From assembly GCA_964534355.1 (NCBI GenBank), contig CAZHNZ010000033.1, positions 1 to 35,098 of the forward strand: a DNA stretch of 35,098 nucleotides, given 5' to 3'. Of the stretch, positions 1-8,288 are shown piece after piece. Both the position numbers and the translations under genes were made by a program. Each line of letters starts with the position of its first letter. Position 1 is the first letter of the stretch. Source of the DNA: CAXXIC01 sp964534355. GTDB taxonomy: Bacteria; Bacteroidota; Bacteroidia; Bacteroidales; UBA7332. The notes beneath the pieces were generated by a model. That model worked only from the letters and a program-made list of their open reading frames with translations. It was not told the origin of the DNA and did no database searches.

Positions 1-354
1 GGGGTTCCTTCGGTAGAATATACAAATTATAATAATACCACTACCTTTGTTAATGCTTTGTATGGTACAAAATGGCAGGCCGGTTTGTTTGTAGGTTATC
101 AAAAAAACCTGGGTACAACCGATGGCGTATTGAATGAACAGTCAATTTATGGTCTTTTGCCGAAGATTCAATCGATGAGTCGGATTGCACCAAGCATTTC
201 TCTTAATGTTTCGAAGCTCAGAGTAATTGCTGAGTATGAAAAAACAATTGCTGATTTTGGTACAGGTGGTTTCAGGCTAAGTGATGGTTTGTATGATCAA
301 ACAAAGAGTGTGACCAATCACCGTGTGATTGTGACGATGACTTATTTCTTTTGA
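1..354 (+). CDS. Outer-membrane protein, 3' end only
   Basis: The reading frame is open from the first base of the window, so the gene starts upstream and only about 117 C-terminal residues are present. The visible part alternates hydrophobic and polar residues, with repeated aromatic and glycine residues (for example AGLFVGYQKN), and ends in TYFF. A terminal aromatic residue on an amphipathic strand is typical of outer-membrane beta-barrels. The family cannot be named from this fragment; a porin-like barrel is the best inference. The TTG at 58 is internal and not a start. A strong hairpin follows 20 bases after the stop. Confidence 0.6.
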   Translation, partial: GVPSVEYTNYNNTTTFVNALYGTKWQAGLFVGYQKNLGTTDGVLNEQSIYGLLPKIQSMSRIAPSISLNVSKLRVIAEYEKTIADFGTGGFRLSDGLYDQTKSVTNHRVIVTMTYFF

Positions 355-373
355 TAAAATAGTATTTACAACA

Positions 374-406
374 AAGAGGCTGTTTCCAAATCAGAGACAG
401 CCTCTT
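374..406. terminator. Bidirectional intrinsic terminator
   Basis: A 10-bp perfect stem (AAGAGGCTGT at 374-383 with ACAGCCTCTT at 397-406) is followed by a short T-rich run on the plus strand. It sits between two converging genes, so it probably ends transcription of both. The stem resembles the terminator at 29579-29619. Confidence 0.75.
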
Positions 407-411
407 CTGTT

Positions 412-2544
412 TTAGTACACTAAAAATTTCCGACAATTAAAAGCTTCGCCATTCATATAAAATAAGTAAGTCCCTTTGGCAAATTTTGACAAGTCAATTG
501 TTTGAATTGGGTTGGTGATTTGTCCGCTTAATTGGATGATTCCGGTGGCAGATGCTATTGTGTAGGTTTTGTTTTGTCCGGAATGGTTGTTGTTTATTAT
601 GGATAAAATCTTTGCTGAATTATTGTAATGCACCATAAATCCTTCTTCAATAATAAGAGATTTGGCGGAAGTTATAATCATCGGTTTATTGACGCTTACA
701 TTATCGGGATGTAGCTCGGTTCTACCATCGTTTTGCAACATCTTATTCTCGTAGTACTGAGTCATTACATTGTAAACGCCTGAATTACAGATTCCTTCTT
801 CGTTGTAAATAACCGCATCTCCACCTACAACAACCGTGCCACCCAGTGTGTAGTTTTGTGTCACGGCAGTACCACCAATTTGTGCAGATCCGGATATTTT
901 GCAATTTTCGACATAGCACTGATTCTTGATTATCGGGTTGCCGGATAGGGTGCAATTCAGCACAAAGGCATTGTCTTTAATCTGAGCATTATCCGATATG
1001 GTGCTGTTTCGAACAACAGCGGTTTCAGTCAGTTTAACCTTACCCGACAATTTAGAATTTCCGAGAACAAAACATTTTGGACCTACATAAACAGATGCTG
1101 CTACTGTAGCCGTATTTTCAACCCAGCCACCTCCGTTAAGATGTTTGTGTCCGGACTTTTTTATCCCTGCTCTGAAATCGTTTGGTTGAAACCCTTCGGG
1201 ATAGCCGTTTGTGATAGTCAGTTCATAAGGATAGTGGTATCGCTTTACATCACCGTTCCAGGTCGTATTATCTCCGCCAATGTGAATCTTGTCAGTTGGT
1301 GCGCCCATGACAACCAAAAAAAGTTTTGTTTCGTTGGGGGTTAGCTGTATTGATAAAGTAGCTGTGTCTGATGAAAAGGTGTCGGTGTAACGTGTGGTAA
1401 TGCCATTGTTATTACCCGTTACGAACGCGTATCGCCAACCGGAAAAGTTGTTGCATTCTTTGTGTCCTTTAAACTTAACGGTAACGGGTTCCCCCGATTT
1501 GGGATAAATAGGTATTATATTGTAGCCATAGTCCTGTGGTGCAATTTCTTCGGGTATTGCATAACGGCCGTTAGCGGCATCAATCTCTTTCAATATATCG
1601 TATGTTCGTTGTATTCCTTTGAAATCGCCAGTCCATTCAGCTGTTGCTGCAGAGGTGTTATCTCTTCGCCAGTTGCGCAGGTAATAGCCCCAATTATTCA
1701 TTGAAAAATCATGCATTGCCATTCGTCTGACATAGGTAAACATCTCGTTGTTGAAGCCCGTTTGGGTTGTCTGAAGAATTCTTTTGAATGTATTTAGCAG
1801 GAATTCTGTTGAATAATTTTCGAACCAAAGCCGGTTGACCATCCCCATGCCATATTTTTCCTGAATGTGCTGCATAATCAGATAGCACTCGTAGGCGACC
1901 TTCCAATCGGGTTCGGGCATTTGATAGTGATACAAGTCGATTGATGATGTGACATCGGTTGGGTAAAACTGATTGGCCATAAAGTTGGCATGAGATTCCC
2001 AGTTGAGGCCGTTCGCGTAAAATGCATCAATCTTGTTGACCGGATTCAACTTGTCAACCACAATCATGGTTTGCAGGGCGTGGGTAAATTCGTGCGCCAT
2101 TATCCGACCGCTTTGCAGGGCGCCCGGGTGCATCCATGCTGCTCCGATGACACCATCCACATTGCCAGCACTTGCCCAGTCCATCGTACCTTTTGCTCCC
2201 CAGGTATTGGCTACTATGACCGGTATTTTGTATTTAGCCATGTTTTTTCCGGGTGAGTCAACCAAAAATCCCGTTGCCTTGAGGCGGGAATAGACGATCT
2301 CGAGGGTGTCCAGAACCTGTTGCGGTGAAAACCGGATCGATTTATCAGGGAAATTGGCCGGATTTGTACCTACCGAATCTCCCCAAATGAGAATGTAGTT
2401 TGTTGATTGTGCTGTTTTTGAGAAAGAAAATTGAGCGCCGTTTATATCTTGTCTGTTTTTCAGGTAGTTGGGAATGTAGACGATTTTCTGTGCACTCAGA
2501 GAGATGCTAATCAAAAGCAGGATAAAAGACGTGAATGTTTTCAT
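412..2544 (-). CDS. Secreted DUF6055 metallopeptidase-like protein with beta-helix and T9SS sorting domain
   Basis: The 710-residue protein starts with a signal peptide (about residues 1-19, ending LSAQ). Residues about 45-300 match what I recognise as the DUF6055 family. They contain HEFTH at 151-155 and NWESHANFMANQ around 181-192, consistent with a gluzincin zinc site of H151, H155 and E183; the third ligand is inferred. Residues about 475-590 contain short imperfect repeats such as AVVRNSTISDNAQIKDNAFV, typical of a hexapeptide left-handed beta-helix. The last 70 residues (ATGIIQLSGQ ... IDLSKFAKGTYLFYM) look like a type A T9SS C-terminal sorting domain, so the protein is probably exported and attached to the cell surface. 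Substrate unknown. It stands alone, with its own predicted promoter and a terminator on the far side. Confidence 0.8.
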   Translation of the reverse strand: MKTFTSFILLLISISLSAQKIVYIPNYLKNRQDINGAQFSFSKTAQSTNYILIWGDSVGTNPANFPDKSIRFSPQQVLDTLEIVYSRLKATGFLVDSPGKNMAKYKIPVIVANTWGAKGTMDWASAGNVDGVIGAAWMHPGALQSGRIMAHEFTHALQTMIVVDKLNPVNKIDAFYANGLNWESHANFMANQFYPTDVTSSIDLYHYQMPEPDWKVAYECYLIMQHIQEKYGMGMVNRLWFENYSTEFLLNTFKRILQTTQTGFNNEMFTYVRRMAMHDFSMNNWGYYLRNWRRDNTSAATAEWTGDFKGIQRTYDILKEIDAANGRYAIPEEIAPQDYGYNIIPIYPKSGEPVTVKFKGHKECNNFSGWRYAFVTGNNNGITTRYTDTFSSDTATLSIQLTPNETKLFLVVMGAPTDKIHIGGDNTTWNGDVKRYHYPYELTITNGYPEGFQPNDFRAGIKKSGHKHLNGGGWVENTATVAASVYVGPKCFVLGNSKLSGKVKLTETAVVRNSTISDNAQIKDNAFVLNCTLSGNPIIKNQCYVENCKISGSAQIGGTAVTQNYTLGGTVVVGGDAVIYNEEGICNSGVYNVMTQYYENKMLQNDGRTELHPDNVSVNKPMIITSAKSLIIEEGFMVHYNNSAKILSIINNNHSGQNKTYTIASATGIIQLSGQITNPIQTIDLSKFAKGTYLFYMNGEAFNCRKFLVY

Positions 2545-2585
2545 TGATTTTCAGGTATGTGCTTATTCCGGATGACGGATTTTTG

Positions 2586-2615
2586 CAAAAATAGCAAAAA
2601 TGTTTGATATACAAT
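2586..2615 (-). promoter_or_regulatory. Bacteroidota promoter for the DUF6055 gene
   Basis: On the minus strand the -7 box TATTTTTG (2593-2586) matches TAnnTTTG. An ATTG lies 18 bases upstream as a possible -33 element. The expected start of transcription gives a leader of about 35 bases before the ATG at 2544. Confidence 0.5.
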
Positions 2616-2697
2616 TGAATACAGTAGGTTATTCACCCTGATTTCACCTATGAGCTGAGGTGTATTGAACAAAGTGGTACCGGCAACCGTTACTGAG

Positions 2698-2727
2698 TTT
2701 GAAACAATTCCCGATAATATAGTTTTG
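2698..2727 (+). promoter_or_regulatory. Bacteroidota promoter for the hemolysin-III gene
   Basis: TTTG at 2698-2701 and TAGTTTTG at 2720-2727 are separated by 18 bases and match the TTTG / TAnnTTTG consensus. The start codon is at 2745, so the leader would be only about 10-12 bases of A-rich sequence. Confidence 0.55.
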
Positions 2728-2744
2728 GGGAAATAAAAAAGAAA

Positions 2745-3392
2745 ATGAGTCAGACACAATCACCGGTTAAGTTTTATCCTCCCTTCGAAGAAAAAATAAA
2801 CATATTATCTCATGGTTTTGGATTTTTGTTGAGCATTGTTGCTTTTGGTTTTTTGTTGAGTAAATCGGCGCAGCTGACCGAATTTTGGTATCAGCTAAGT
2901 TATGTGGTGTATGGTTTGAGTTTGATGGTGCTCTATGCGGCATCCACTATTTACCACAGTGCAAAGCATCCGAAGAAGAGGGCGCGGCTCAATGTGTTTG
3001 ATCACTCTGCTATTTATGTGTTGATTGCAGGCTCGTACACACCGCTTACGCTGATAACGCTACATGGGGTGGTGGGATGGACTATGTTTGCTGTAGTCTG
3101 GACAGCGGCCTTTGTGGGGATAATTCTGAAATTGTTTTTTATCGGAAAATACAAGATTCTCTCTACAAGTATGTATGTTGTGATGGGGTGGGTGATTGTG
3201 TTTGCCGTTAAGTCGCTGGTAGCAGAGTTGCCGGAAGGCGGATTGTGGTGGCTGTTGTTCGGTGGAATTTCATACACGATAGGTGCAGTATTATACAGTG
3301 TGAAAAACCTGGCTTTCAATCACGCCATTTTTCATCTGTTTGTTTTGATTGGAAGCTTTTGCCATTTTATGACCATCTACTTTTATATATAA
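2745..3392 (+). CDS. Hemolysin III / PAQR family integral membrane protein
   Basis: The 215-residue product is nearly all hydrophobic, with about seven membrane segments. It has the family's conserved features: SHGFGF near the first segment, YHSAKHPKKR followed by FDHSAIYVLIAGSYTP in the middle, and HAIFHLFVLIGSFCHF at the C-terminus. The conserved histidines are proposed metal ligands in the PAQR superfamily. Length is normal for bacterial YqfA/HlyIII proteins. Despite the name, the physiological role of most members is unclear, and toxicity should not be assumed. It is a single-gene unit with its own promoter and a terminator 4 bases after the stop. Confidence 0.9.
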   Translation: MSQTQSPVKFYPPFEEKINILSHGFGFLLSIVAFGFLLSKSAQLTEFWYQLSYVVYGLSLMVLYAASTIYHSAKHPKKRARLNVFDHSAIYVLIAGSYTPLTLITLHGVVGWTMFAVVWTAAFVGIILKLFFIGKYKILSTSMYVVMGWVIVFAVKSLVAELPEGGLWWLLFGGISYTIGAVLYSVKNLAFNHAIFHLFVLIGSFCHFMTIYFYI

Positions 3393-3396
3393 AAAA

Positions 3397-3423
3397 ATCC
3401 CGGGCAGATAAGTTGTCCGGGAT
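3397..3423. terminator. Bidirectional intrinsic terminator
   Basis: ATCCCGG (3397-3403) pairs with CCGGGAT (3417-3423), and the stem is flanked by A-run on the left and T-run on the right. It separates the converging hemolysin-III and glycosidase genes and works in both directions. Confidence 0.85.
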
Positions 3424-3433
3424 TTTTTATCGT

Positions 3434-6400
3434 TTATTCCTCCATGGCACCCATGGAAACAGGCCCCAATAATCCGGAGGGCTGAGGTTTCCAACCCGCG
3501 GCATTGAACGGCTTGTAGTTGATATCGACGATGTTGATATCGTAGAACTTCTTCCAATTGACCTTGTCCTGATCCATTTTTCGAATCCGGTTGGCTGAGA
3601 GATTGGTGACTATGACTTCGATTTTATTCTCTTTTTTCAGAATTCCCGCAGGAACATATACGCGGAAAGGCAGCGACCATGTTTTGCCTAAATTTACACC
3701 ATTCAGCAAGACTTCTGCTGATTCACGGACATCGCCCAAATCGATGTAACAGGCTTTGCCGGCACGCAAAGTGGACGGGGTTTTGAATTTCAGGCTGTAT
3801 CTGGCCTTTCCACTAAACCATTGGTTGGTGCTGTCGCCAAAATTGGTCCACGATGCAAGTGTGTCGCAGGTAAATGGTTTGGGAAGGGCCGGGGCTCCCT
3901 CTGTGAAAGTGATATCCCATTTCCCTTTGAGGATTGTCGGCTGCTTTTTGCTGTCGAAGCCGATCAGTTCCTGTTCGGTTTTGCAATCAGATTCGATAGA
4001 ATAGGTTTTGAGAATAAGAGATTCTCCCGGCAAAATCTGAAGTTTCACCTCGATTTCGGTGGCACCTGCTTTTTGGAACGGGATGCGACCACTTCTGTCG
4101 TGAACAGGATCAATGCATTCGACTGCATTGGCAAAAACGGGCAGAATGATTTTTCCGGTCGAAAACTGACTATGCATATTGGAAATGAAGTAGAGGTAGC
4201 CAGAATCTGTTTTTTTTCGAATGAAATCGAGTTGTTGCGCCGACATCTCTTCGCGGCGAATATTCTTTTGACGCAATGTGAAATCGATATCTCTGGCTAT
4301 GGAAATTTTTCCGGAAATGGTCTGTTTTAGTTGATTGAATTTTTCCGTATTTTCAGATGTAGTCAGGCCACAGGGCATATCCGGCAATCCCTTGTCGAAG
4401 ACAATTTTGGCACCCGCATTGGCCAGCCGGCTCAATTGCTGTAAAGTCGACAATGGCATGTATTTTGTTTCCGGAATAACGATAACGGAATAGCGCGAAT
4501 TGCCCTTTGATAAAACCATCTGTAAATCTGTAACCTGACACTGAGTGAGCTGTTTGTCGGAAATAAAGTCGAAGCAATACCCCTGTTTTTTTAGCGATTT
4601 TGCCAACTTTCCAAAATTGGTATTTTCTATCCACGATGCATCATGGACTGTGAGCATGGGATTTGAATTTATTGTCTTCAAATTTTGCCAATAGTCGGAG
4701 AGGGGGAAATAAAGCAATATATCATTGTCACTTTTTGCCGTTTGAAGCTCTTGCTGACAGGTGGTTATGTATTTGTTAAGTTCGGGTAGTGTTTCGAAGA
4801 AATGACTTTGCTGATTGTAGTTTGTCGATGCATAAAACAGCCAACCCGGCCATGCTTCTTTGGGCTCGGAATAGGTGACGCCGTGAAAAAACAGGTGGTT
4901 GATGCCCGAGACAAAAAGCTCGTCGATAACCGGTTTGATTTGCGATAACGAGACCTTGAAATGGTTGCCAAGCCATGTTGTGGACTCTGAAGATACCAGC
5001 TTTTTGCCGGAAGTATTGGCTGCTGATGAGGCAAATTTTAGGATAACCTGTTCGGGTGTACCAAAACGGGACTTCTCGTAGTCGGGATCCATGCGGTAAT
5101 TGGGTATGTCGAATGGTTTTGCACCGAAGTATTCTGTTTCGGGAATGTCTGCGAGTTCATACAGATCGAGCCAATTGCCGGGTGAGCCGTGAGACTGATT
5201 GCGCACCAATTTTCTCTGCTTTTTGCTCCAATCGCTGAGTGGTTTGCTGAAATTGTCGCAGACTAAATCGGAAATGGTTTGGTAGTAATCAGCAGCAACG
5301 CAACGCCCTGTATCCGAAAGAGCCTTGGTGTTCGATAAGATATGCGAATAAGGCCGAAAATCGTATCCCCGTCTTTTGGAAAACTCGTCGAAGAAACCGG
5401 CAGTCCAATTGGCGTTGAACACCTCGTACGAGTCGTTGTAAACGGCCCTGACACCCGCTTTTTGTTTCGGGGAAATGGTTAGAGCTGAATCAAACCTTTG
5501 CAGGTAGTTGTTGAGAGCTTTTTTGCTAAAATAGTCTATAACAAGCCCTTCGCCACCGGGTGCAGCCCGTTTTACGGATTGCAGTGTGGGCGCAGCATAG
5601 AGTAAAATGATTTCGCCCGGCTTGTTGTTTGTGAATGTAAGAAATCCTTTGCTGTCAATTTTAGCAGAAATATCAGTGGCTTTTGCATCACCGCTATAAA
5701 AAAGAGCACACTGCAATTTGCTGAATTTCAGTGTGCTGTCTGACAAAACCTGTTGGCTGAAAGTTTGATTGGGTGCAAGAGCGATGCGTTTGGCCGAGAT
5801 TCTCCCGGGATTGTCTTCCGCTGTGACTCCTTTACCGCCGAACGGCCAACCTGTACCCAATGTCATGTCTATGCCCATGTCGTATTTGGCGGCTTCTTTG
5901 ACGGTGAAACCGAGCATTCTCACCCATTCGCTGCTCAGATAGGGGATTGCCTGTTTCTCGAATCCTTTTACCCCGTAGATGGGTATGATGTGCATTCCGC
6001 CAAATCCGGCTTTGTGATAGTCGGACAGGTTTTTGCGGATGCCCTCTTCGGTAACCGCGCTGCCCGGCCACCACCAAAAAGCCCACGGTTTTGCGGTGGC
6101 AGCTACTGTATTATCTTTTTTTTTTATCCCTAAGAGGTTGTTCAGGACCGATTCTTTTACCCGAAAAGCTGTGCCGTGACGAATGCCTTTGGGCATTGAG
6201 ATGAGGTGAGATACATCCTCCCATGTTTTGCCATCCAGCGAGCGGACTGCCCCGTATTTGTGTTCGGTGTATTTGTCGAAATAGACGTAGATGTATTTTC
6301 CTACTTTAAGAGGGGTAGGGCCTTCGGCCCAATATTTTCCGGTAATGGGTTCGGACACCTCTGTGGGAAAACCTTTGGTCATGTCGGTGGTTTTGGCAAT

Positions 6401-7051
6401 GCGAATATTTTTTTGTGGCGGATTTGGGTTTTCATTTTTGACAAACATCCAATGTTCGCGACCTTTTTTGAGAATTGCTCCGTCGATTGCGCTGAAATCT
6501 GGATTGAAGAAAAGAGCAGTGGGCGTGAAGCTTTTGAAATCGCGTGTGGTTGTGCAAAAAAGGCGGTGATTTAGTCCTTTTTCCCGTTCTGAGTCAGCAA
6601 TGGGGGTAAATCGCCCCGGAATGGTGGTGGCCCATACGATGTAATATGTTTTGTTTTTTTTGTCGAAATAAAGCTCCGGTGCCCATGCATTGCGGGCCGT
6701 TGGCTCGTGAGTCATGACCGGCAATGTCTGTTGAGCAGACCACCGGATGAGATCTTTGGAAGATGCATATCCGATAATGTTGTCCCACCAACCGGAAGTC
6801 CACACCATGTGAAACGTGCCGTCGGGTGACTGCACGATGGATGGGTCGCGCATCAGTTTATCTTTGCCGATTTCAGGTTTGAGGTACGATTGGCCATTGT
6901 TGAGAGCCTCCCACTTCAACCCGTCGTAGCTGTATGCCAAATGCAGTCCATCCTCGCCATTCCCGATAAAGTAAGAGAACAGATAGGCCTCTTTTTTAGC
7001 TTGTAGGGTGAGGCAAAAGAGGGAAAGAAGAATTAGTAATTTAAATTTCAT
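3434..7051 (-). CDS. Secreted fused glycosidase: GH43-like propeller plus GH106-type alpha-L-rhamnosidase
   Basis: This 1205-residue protein has a signal peptide (about 1-18). Residues about 20-305 resemble a GH43-type five-bladed propeller. Candidate catalytic residues are D69 (MRDPS), D190 (AIDGA) and E243 (AEGP), with a conserved RHG at 291-293. A short linker leads to a domain starting around 322 (PWAFWWWPGSAV, then GGMHIIPIYG and GTGWPFGG), which is characteristic of GH106 rhamnosidases. The last 165 residues (LKGKWDITF, DLGDVRESAEVLLNG, NRIRKMD) form the usual beta-sandwich carbohydrate-binding end. Together the two units would remove rhamnose and a second sugar, perhaps arabinose or galactose, from a plant or algal glycan; substrate is inferred. 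It follows the AraC gene by 27 bases, so both probably share one transcript. No SusC/SusD pair is present here. Confidence 0.85.
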   Translation of the reverse strand: MKFKLLILLSLFCLTLQAKKEAYLFSYFIGNGEDGLHLAYSYDGLKWEALNNGQSYLKPEIGKDKLMRDPSIVQSPDGTFHMVWTSGWWDNIIGYASSKDLIRWSAQQTLPVMTHEPTARNAWAPELYFDKKNKTYYIVWATTIPGRFTPIADSEREKGLNHRLFCTTTRDFKSFTPTALFFNPDFSAIDGAILKKGREHWMFVKNENPNPPQKNIRIAKTTDMTKGFPTEVSEPITGKYWAEGPTPLKVGKYIYVYFDKYTEHKYGAVRSLDGKTWEDVSHLISMPKGIRHGTAFRVKESVLNNLLGIKKKDNTVAATAKPWAFWWWPGSAVTEEGIRKNLSDYHKAGFGGMHIIPIYGVKGFEKQAIPYLSSEWVRMLGFTVKEAAKYDMGIDMTLGTGWPFGGKGVTAEDNPGRISAKRIALAPNQTFSQQVLSDSTLKFSKLQCALFYSGDAKATDISAKIDSKGFLTFTNNKPGEIILLYAAPTLQSVKRAAPGGEGLVIDYFSKKALNNYLQRFDSALTISPKQKAGVRAVYNDSYEVFNANWTAGFFDEFSKRRGYDFRPYSHILSNTKALSDTGRCVAADYYQTISDLVCDNFSKPLSDWSKKQRKLVRNQSHGSPGNWLDLYELADIPETEYFGAKPFDIPNYRMDPDYEKSRFGTPEQVILKFASSAANTSGKKLVSSESTTWLGNHFKVSLSQIKPVIDELFVSGINHLFFHGVTYSEPKEAWPGWLFYASTNYNQQSHFFETLPELNKYITTCQQELQTAKSDNDILLYFPLSDYWQNLKTINSNPMLTVHDASWIENTNFGKLAKSLKKQGYCFDFISDKQLTQCQVTDLQMVLSKGNSRYSVIVIPETKYMPLSTLQQLSRLANAGAKIVFDKGLPDMPCGLTTSENTEKFNQLKQTISGKISIARDIDFTLRQKNIRREEMSAQQLDFIRKKTDSGYLYFISNMHSQFSTGKIILPVFANAVECIDPVHDRSGRIPFQKAGATEIEVKLQILPGESLILKTYSIESDCKTEQELIGFDSKKQPTILKGKWDITFTEGAPALPKPFTCDTLASWTNFGDSTNQWFSGKARYSLKFKTPSTLRAGKACYIDLGDVRESAEVLLNGVNLGKTWSLPFRVYVPAGILKKENKIEVIVTNLSANRIRKMDQDKVNWKKFYDINIVDINYKPFNAAGWKPQPSGLLGPVSMGAMEE

Positions 7052-7078
7052 ATATCAGTTGTTTAGAATTTACATAGT

Positions 7079-7993
7079 TTATGCACCCTCTTCCGGCAGG
7101 TTTTGTTGTCCGAAATGACGGTATTCGAGTGGTGTGAGATGGTTTATTTTCTTAAAAAGCGTAGAGAAATGCTCTGCCGATTCGTAGTGCAGAATGATGG
7201 ATATCTCCTTGATCGGCTTATTGGTATATGTGAGTAATTCCTTGGCTTTCTGTATTTTGAGCTCCTGGAAATATTTCGCGGGCGAGAAACCGGTGTACTC
7301 CTTGAATATTTTTCGGAACCACGAGTAGCTGAGATTGAGCTGCGAGGCAAGTTGTTCGAGATCGATGTCTTCGAGCAGTTTTTCGCGCATGATGATTTTG
7401 GCCCGTTCGATTTTCTGGTCGAGGCGGTCGTCTTCGAATAGTTTATTTTTTGTGATGCTGAGGGCAATGCCAAGTATGTGCATCACGATGCCCGATAGCA
7501 GCTGTTGTGCCCCGATTTTGTCGGCTTTGGCGGTGTCGATAGCCGAACGAAAAAGGCGAACAATCTCTTCGTTGATGCCTACGTTGAGTACCGGTGTTTG
7601 GGGTGATATAAACTCTGAATCGGCGAGCTGATCTGCCATTTTGCCTGAGAAGCCAATGTAGTACTCTTTCCAACCTGTTTTTGTTTCGGGCCTGTATGTG
7701 TGCCAATGGCCGGGGAAAAGCAGGAATAGAGAGCCGGATTGTATGGGGATATCTGCTACCTCTGATGAAGAGAAAACCCCTTGTCCGTTTGTGATGTATA
7801 GCAGCTGATATTCGGGAAGTATGCGCCCTTTTTCGAAACTGAAATAGTAGCCTGACGGGTGGTTTTTGGGTGGATAATCGCTTCCGGCGGGAATCATCTG
7901 AAAGCCGACATTGCTGACGGTCATTCCCCAAAGCTGGTCTGCTTCGTTGGCAATCAGATATTTAATATCGATATTCTCGGTTGGTGTGTTCAT
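7079..7993 (-). CDS. AraC-family transcriptional regulator
   Basis: With the start at 7993 (MNTPTENIDIKY) the protein has 304 residues: an N-terminal cupin-like sensing domain (about 25-165, with FPGHWHTYRPE) and a C-terminal AraC double helix-turn-helix (about 195-298, LEQLASQLNLSYSWFRKIFKEYTGFSP and IKEISIILHYESAEHFSTLFKK). The frame stays open upstream to 8449, but that extension is low-complexity Ser/Pro-rich sequence crossing a GC-rich repeat, so I exclude it. The downstream glycosidase begins 27 bases after its stop, which suggests that it responds to a sugar released by that enzyme and regulates the shared transcript. Ligand unknown. Confidence 0.88.
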   Translation of the reverse strand: MNTPTENIDIKYLIANEADQLWGMTVSNVGFQMIPAGSDYPPKNHPSGYYFSFEKGRILPEYQLLYITNGQGVFSSSEVADIPIQSGSLFLLFPGHWHTYRPETKTGWKEYYIGFSGKMADQLADSEFISPQTPVLNVGINEEIVRLFRSAIDTAKADKIGAQQLLSGIVMHILGIALSITKNKLFEDDRLDQKIERAKIIMREKLLEDIDLEQLASQLNLSYSWFRKIFKEYTGFSPAKYFQELKIQKAKELLTYTNKPIKEISIILHYESAEHFSTLFKKINHLTPLEYRHFGQQNLPEEGA

Positions 7994-8019
7994 GGTTAAT
8001 GAGTGAGCAAAGTGAGATG

Positions 8020-8027
8020 CAAAGATA
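8020..8027 (-). promoter_or_regulatory. Candidate -7 box for the AraC-glycosidase unit
   Basis: On the minus strand TATCTTTG matches TAnnTTTG exactly and lies 27 bases before the AraC start at 7993. No clear TTG sits at the usual -33 distance, which is common at promoters needing an activator. This supports the downstream start codon. Confidence 0.45.
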
Positions 8028-8134
8028 GAAAATAAGCTGAAATAAACCGCATGTTTGAGCGGCCGGATGTTCGGAATGTGCGATGTATGAAGTGTTTTTT
8101 GCGTAGTATAAGGAAATCGGCGATATAAGCAGGG

Positions 8135-8142
8135 TAACTTTG
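8135..8142 (+). promoter_or_regulatory. Candidate plus-strand -7 box before the structured repeat
   Basis: TAACTTTG matches TAnnTTTG and points into the GC-rich repeat at 8156-8250, where no plus-strand protein gene follows. No -33 element was found. It could drive a small RNA or be part of the repeat itself. Confidence 0.3.
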
Positions 8143-8155
8143 CGCTAAGGATAGT

Positions 8156-8250
8156 AGCGGATAGCCCGCAAGCCGGTGCCTGAGGCCCGGTTACCCGCTG
8201 TGGGTGAACCGGCTGAGGACTATGAGCGGATAGCCTGACCCCTTTGGGGG
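8156..8250. repeat. GC-rich structured intergenic repeat with twin 11-bp direct copies
   Basis: AGCGGATAGCC occurs at 8156-8166 and again, identically, at 8225-8235. Between them lies an outer stem AGCCGGT (8171-8177) with ACCGGCT (8208-8214), which encloses two small hairpins, GCC-TGA-GGC (8178-8186) and ACCC-n5-GGGT (8193-8205); this could fold as a three-way junction. A further CCCC-TTT-GGGG hairpin follows at 8239-8249. The surroundings are AT-rich, so the element stands out. Similar AGCGGATAGCC elements are, from memory, dispersed in Bacteroidota genomes. It may be a mobile palindromic repeat or a small structured RNA. Confidence 0.6.
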
Positions 8251-8288
8251 AGCGCCCAAAAGAATAGGGTGATGAAAATGAGTGAGAT

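Noticed and set aside
3821..4330. Long plus-strand frames inside the glycosidase, lptC/CorC and ppiD-like genes
   Set aside because: They lie opposite strongly conserved genes, have no recognisable domains, and their composition is that of antisense translation.
3434..8027. A full polysaccharide utilisation locus
   Set aside because: No SusC/SusD-like pair, TonB-dependent transporter or anti-sigma/ECF pair is in the window; only one regulator and one enzyme are present.
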